Shown: piece after piece, positions 6,587-8,066 of the stretch | Layout of the letters: every line of letters starts with the position of its first letter | How positions within the stretch are numbered: the stretch's first letter is position 1 | Origin: Lachnospiraceae bacterium | Lineage (GTDB): Bacteria; Bacillota; Clostridia; Lachnospirales; Lachnospiraceae | Reading direction: 5' to 3' | Assembly: GCA_017476305.1 (NCBI GenBank) | Contig: JAFVAA010000776.1 | Coordinates: 1 to 8,066 of the forward strand | DNA: 8,066 nt | Notes under the pieces: model-generated | The model's database searches: none | What the model was told of the DNA's origin: nothing | Seen by the model: only the letters and a program-made list of their open reading frames with translations | Translations under genes and position numbers: made by a program

Positions 6587-7306
6587 TTAAGGAAGTTCTG
6601 AAAATACCTCACCAAGTCCCATTTGGATACACAAATCGGCATTTTTATCAAATGGAGTCGGAGATTTATTGATCAATACCAGATTTTCCCCCTGGTAGTA
6701 CCGGAGCATACCGGCAGCCGGATAGACGGATAAAGAGGTGCCTCCCACTATCATCAGATCCGCAGAAGAAATTGCGCGTACCGCCTGATCGATCGTCCCG
6801 CTGTCTAAGCCTTCCTCATATAAAACCACATCGGGTTTGATAATTCCACCACATTCACACAATGGAATTCCGGTACTCCTTCTGACCTCTTCCAGAGTGT
6901 GAAATTTGTGACATTTCATACAATAATTCCTATGAATAGAACCATGCAGTTCAAATACCTTTTCATTTCCTGCCATTTGATGGAGTCCATCGATATTCTG
7001 CGTTACAATTCCGGAAAGCTTTCCGCTTTTTTCCCATTCTGCAAGCTTATTATGCGTGATATTGGGTTTGGCATCCAGGTATATCATTTTATCACGATAA
7101 AAATCAAAAAATTCTTCCGTCTTTTGTAGGAAAAAAGTGTGGCTGAGTATTGTTTCCGGCGGATATGCATATTTTTGATGATAAAGACCATCTACACTTC
7201 TAAAATCAGGAATACCACTTTCGGTACTTACACCGGCTCCACCGAAGAAAACAATATTTTTGCTTTTTTCCACTAATTTTGCCAATTTTTCAATCAATTC
7301 ATTCAT
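6587..7306 (-). CDS. cobB: NAD-dependent protein deacylase, SIR2 family (sirtuin)
   Basis: Cytoplasmic sirtuin that removes acyl groups from lysines using NAD, giving nicotinamide and O-acyl-ADP-ribose. Counting 239 residues from ATG 7306: the NAD-binding GAGVSTESGIPDFRS (23-37), TQNIDGLHQ (102-110), the catalytic His in ELHG (H121), four zinc-binding Cys (129, 132, 150, 152, spaced Cys-x2-Cys and Cys-x-Cys), VGGTSLSVYPAAG (187-199) and LVLINKSP (209-216). All key motifs are intact and the length is normal. The frame also opens at ATG 7330, overlapping the abrB stop as TAATG, and at ATG 7315; only ATG 7306 has a good Shine-Dalgarno site (AAAAGGA, 8-nt spacing), so it is chosen. It is the second gene of the abrB operon. 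Whether it prefers acetyl or longer acyl groups cannot be read with certainty. Confidence 0.95.
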   Translation of the reverse strand: MNELIEKLAKLVEKSKNIVFFGGAGVSTESGIPDFRSVDGLYHQKYAYPPETILSHTFFLQKTEEFFDFYRDKMIYLDAKPNITHNKLAEWEKSGKLSGIVTQNIDGLHQMAGNEKVFELHGSIHRNYCMKCHKFHTLEEVRRSTGIPLCECGGIIKPDVVLYEEGLDSGTIDQAVRAISSADLMIVGGTSLSVYPAAGMLRYYQGENLVLINKSPTPFDKNADLCIQMGLGEVFSELP

Positions 7307-7314
7307 ATGCTGCA

Positions 7315-7321
7315 TCCTTTT
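7315..7321 (-). promoter_or_regulatory. Shine-Dalgarno site deciding the sirtuin start
   Basis: AAAAGGA on the minus strand with 8 nt to ATG 7306. It lies downstream of the abrB stop, so ribosomes finishing abrB at 7330 arrive next to it. This favours coupled translation and argues against the ATG at 7330, which has no such site. Confidence 0.65.
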
Positions 7322-7329
7322 CCATTTCA

Positions 7330-7590
7330 TTATTTGGGAATGATACCGGCAATTTTTGCCATTTCGATGATTGATTTTCTGGAAACCAGTTTGCCGTGAT
7401 AATCGATCAGATCTTCTGTTTCCCCGGTAAAAATATCTTCTGAATTATATTTTTTCAAGATGATCTGATCATCATCTGCTATGATTTCAATCGAATCTCT
7501 GTCTATAATTCCCAATGAACGACGTAACTCGATTGGTATGGTAATCCGTCCGAGATCGTCGAGCCTCCTTATGATTCCTGTGCTTTTCAT
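7330..7590 (-). CDS. abrB: AbrB-family transition-state transcriptional regulator
   Basis: Small DNA-binding protein of 86 residues. Residues 1-48 (from MKSTGIIRRLDDLGRITIPI through ELRRSLGI to IILKKY) are a swapped-hairpin AbrB/SpoVT DNA-binding domain and closely resemble the remembered B. subtilis AbrB N-terminus, including the conserved DLGRITIPIELRR core. The second half (ETEDLIDYHGKLVSRKSI) matches the shape of the AbrB C-terminal multimerisation part, so this is a full transition-state regulator rather than a MazE antitoxin; no toxin gene is adjacent. In Bacillus, AbrB represses post-exponential genes and its own promoter; the targets here are unknown. Start ATG 7590 has AAGGGAG at 7599-7605. 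Its TAA shares one base with an upstream in-frame ATG of the sirtuin, so the two form one operon. The perfect dyad at 7675-7695 is a candidate autoregulatory site. Confidence 0.92.
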   Translation of the reverse strand: MKSTGIIRRLDDLGRITIPIELRRSLGIIDRDSIEIIADDDQIILKKYNSEDIFTGETEDLIDYHGKLVSRKSIIEMAKIAGIIPK

Positions 7591-7674
7591 TCTGTAATCT
7601 CCCTTCTAAGCAAATTGTATTATGTCATCGCATTACAGTGATGATATTCCCGGTCTCATCTATGCACACTTTGA

Positions 7675-7695
7675 AAATACATATCCTATGTATTT
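7675..7695. promoter_or_regulatory. Perfect 9-bp dyad at the predicted abrB transcription start
   Basis: AAATACATA (7675-7683), loop TCC, TATGTATTT (7687-7695). The dyad begins at or next to the start site predicted from the promoter at 7703-7731. It could be an operator, for example for autoregulation, or a 5' stem-loop that stabilises the mRNA. Confidence 0.5.
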
Positions 7696-7702
7696 CCCTC
7701 AT

Positions 7703-7731
7703 ATTTTACTACGGTAAATTTTATTTGGCAA
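7703..7731 (-). promoter_or_regulatory. Promoter of the abrB - sirtuin operon
   Basis: On the minus strand TTGCCA (7726-7731), a 17-bp spacer and TAAAAT (7703-7708), each with five of six consensus bases. The start would fall near 7696, giving a leader of about 105 nt before ATG 7590. Confidence 0.7.
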
Positions 7732-7740
7732 GATGATGTT

Positions 7741-7749
7741 TGCTATAAT
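7741..7749 (+). promoter_or_regulatory. Extended -10 promoter without an obvious gene
   Basis: TGCTATAAT is a perfect TGn-TATAAT extended -10 element. The -35 position (7721-7726, TTATTT) is poor, as extended -10 promoters tolerate. It would fire rightwards, back to back with the abrB promoter, from near 7756. No coding region with a ribosome site follows until 8032, so it would make a long leader or a small RNA that includes the 7817-7894 inverted repeat. Confidence 0.4.
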
Positions 7750-7816
7750 TCTGTGAATTTTCGCACTTTTTTCGGTGCTTTTTTAACTGATTTCGGATTC
7801 TTCTGTTAGACTTCAT

Positions 7817-7894
7817 ACGGCAGTGGCATTTTTAGCCAACAAGTATACAGAGTGCAGTGTCCTGTCAAGATTTTAAATGAAATGCCACTGCCGT
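7817..7894. repeat. 15-bp perfect inverted repeat enclosing 48 bp (78-bp element)
   Basis: ACGGCAGTGGCATTT (7817-7831) is exactly mirrored at 7880-7894, the longest perfect dyad I noticed in the window. Neither side is followed by a T tract, so it is not a standard terminator. A TA lies at the outer left edge (7816-7817) and another just outside the right arm (7896-7897). The enclosed DNA has a leftward promoter-like pair (TTGACA and TATACT). It may be a miniature inverted-repeat element, an invertible promoter segment or a structured RNA; the sequence alone does not decide. Confidence 0.7.
7842..7868 (-). promoter_or_regulatory. Promoter-like sequence inside the inverted repeat
   Basis: On the minus strand a perfect TTGACA (7863-7868) precedes TATACT (7842-7847) by 15 bp, shorter than the preferred 17. 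If active it would start near 7835 and read through the left repeat arm towards abrB. Confidence 0.35.
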
Positions 7895-7918
7895 GTAAAA
7901 TGTAGCATTCTTATGAAA

Positions 7919-7927
7919 AAAGGAGGT
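7919..7927 (+). other. Orphan strong Shine-Dalgarno sequence
   Basis: AAAGGAGGT is a near-perfect anti-16S match but no convincing start codon lies 5-10 nt downstream. The nearest is TTG 7940 (13 nt away), which opens a 32-codon frame running through both downstream promoters to a stop at 8036-8038. The sequence is also inside a 19-codon frame (ATG 7877 to TAG 7936) that has no ribosome site. It may be a relic or chance. Confidence 0.3.
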
Positions 7928-7939
7928 AAGAATTAGAAG

Positions 7940-7968
7940 TTGCGTATTTTTTTGATCTGTGCTATACT
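7940..7968 (+). promoter_or_regulatory. Upstream promoter of the 8032 gene
   Basis: TTGCGT (7940-7945), a 17-bp spacer and TATACT (7963-7968), with TGC directly before the -10 as an extended element (7960-7968). The start would fall near 7975, inside the second promoter. Confidence 0.4.
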
Positions 7969-7973
7969 ACACT

Positions 7974-8002
7974 TTGGTATAGAAATCACAGGTTTCTATA
8001 AT
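7974..8002 (+). promoter_or_regulatory. Main promoter of the 8032 gene with an operator-like dyad
   Basis: TTGGTA (7974-7979), a 17-bp spacer and a perfect TATAAT (7997-8002); start near 8009. The spacer is filled by a perfect 8-bp inverted repeat, TATAGAAA (7978-7985) and TTTCTATA (7993-8000), around a 7-nt centre. It overlaps both hexamers, so a bound repressor would block RNA polymerase. A second dyad, CTATAC (7962-7967) and GTATAG (7977-7982), overlaps it and the upstream -10. Confidence 0.65.
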
Positions 8003-8031
8003 ATATGTGAAGTTCCGAAAGGAGTACGAAA

Positions 8032-8066
8032 ATGGTAGAGAGTATATCCTATCTGAATATCCAGCC
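8032..8066 (+). CDS. Start of an unidentified gene, truncated by the window end
   Basis: ATG 8032 is preceded by AAAGGAG (8018-8024) with 7-nt spacing and by well-formed promoters, so this is very likely a real start. Only 11 full codons are visible (MVESISYLNIQ), with no stop before the window ends. This is too little to assign a family. The dyad across its promoter suggests specific, perhaps autogenous, repression. It is divergent from the abrB operon. Confidence 0.7.
   Translation, partial: MVESISYLNIQ

Noticed and set aside
7330..7590. AbrB-type antitoxin of a toxin-antitoxin pair
   Set aside because: The protein has the full transition-state regulator layout and the next gene is an intact sirtuin, not a PemK/MazF or PIN toxin.
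7763..7784. Terminator-like GCAC, T-rich loop, GTGC and six T
   Set aside because: The stem is only 4 bp and no transcript with a gene ends there; too weak to call.
7877..7936. 19-codon Cys-containing frame (begins MKCHCRVKC)
   Set aside because: No Shine-Dalgarno site upstream, and part of it is fixed by the inverted-repeat arm; likely chance.

Overview
The window looks like a chromosomal piece of a low-to-middle GC Gram-positive Clostridia, probably Lachnospiraceae. This is inferred from the gene families: a clostridial-type membrane-anchored HtrA protease with a long acidic N-terminal tail, an LtaS-family enzyme, an AbrB-type transition-state regulator and an initiating sugar-phosphate transferase of the kind that opens exopolysaccharide clusters. 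Strong Shine-Dalgarno sites and sigma-A-like promoters agree. No rRNA, tRNA, CRISPR array, transposase or phage gene was seen.

Layout. (1) Positions 1-2378, minus strand: the start of a surface-polysaccharide operon. A strong promoter (TTGACA, 17 bp, TAATAT) drives a polyisoprenyl-phosphate sugar-1-phosphate transferase (889-2289). A family-2 glycosyltransferase (818 to beyond position 1) follows. A 12-bp hairpin sits between the two genes. (2) Positions 2308-2708: a divergent control region with repeated GTGTAA boxes, several dyads and promoters for both directions. (3) Positions 2709-6515, plus strand: a two-gene operon of an HtrA/DegP-like serine protease and an LtaS-like phosphoglycerol transferase, 21 bp apart, closed by a hairpin terminator that probably also serves the convergent sirtuin. 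(4) Positions 6587-7590, minus strand: a two-gene operon of an AbrB-family regulator and a SIR2 deacylase; the AbrB stop codon overlaps an in-frame upstream ATG of the sirtuin frame. (5) Positions 7591-8031: a regulation-rich intergenic region holding the abrB promoter, a perfect 15-bp inverted repeat around a promoter-like sequence, an orphan Shine-Dalgarno sequence and tandem promoters with an operator-like dyad. (6) From 8032, plus strand: the first 11 codons of an unidentified gene.

How the genes fit together. Three of the five well-defined genes concern the cell envelope: the transferase loads the first sugar of a repeat unit onto the lipid carrier, the glycosyltransferase extends it, and the LtaS-like enzyme polymerises or transfers glycerol phosphate outside the membrane. 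HtrA is a surface quality-control protease and is co-transcribed with the LtaS-like gene. The AbrB and SIR2 pair is regulatory or metabolic.

The coding content is made of known families. The least explained signals are in the two intergenic regions, above all the 78-bp inverted-repeat element at 7817-7894.
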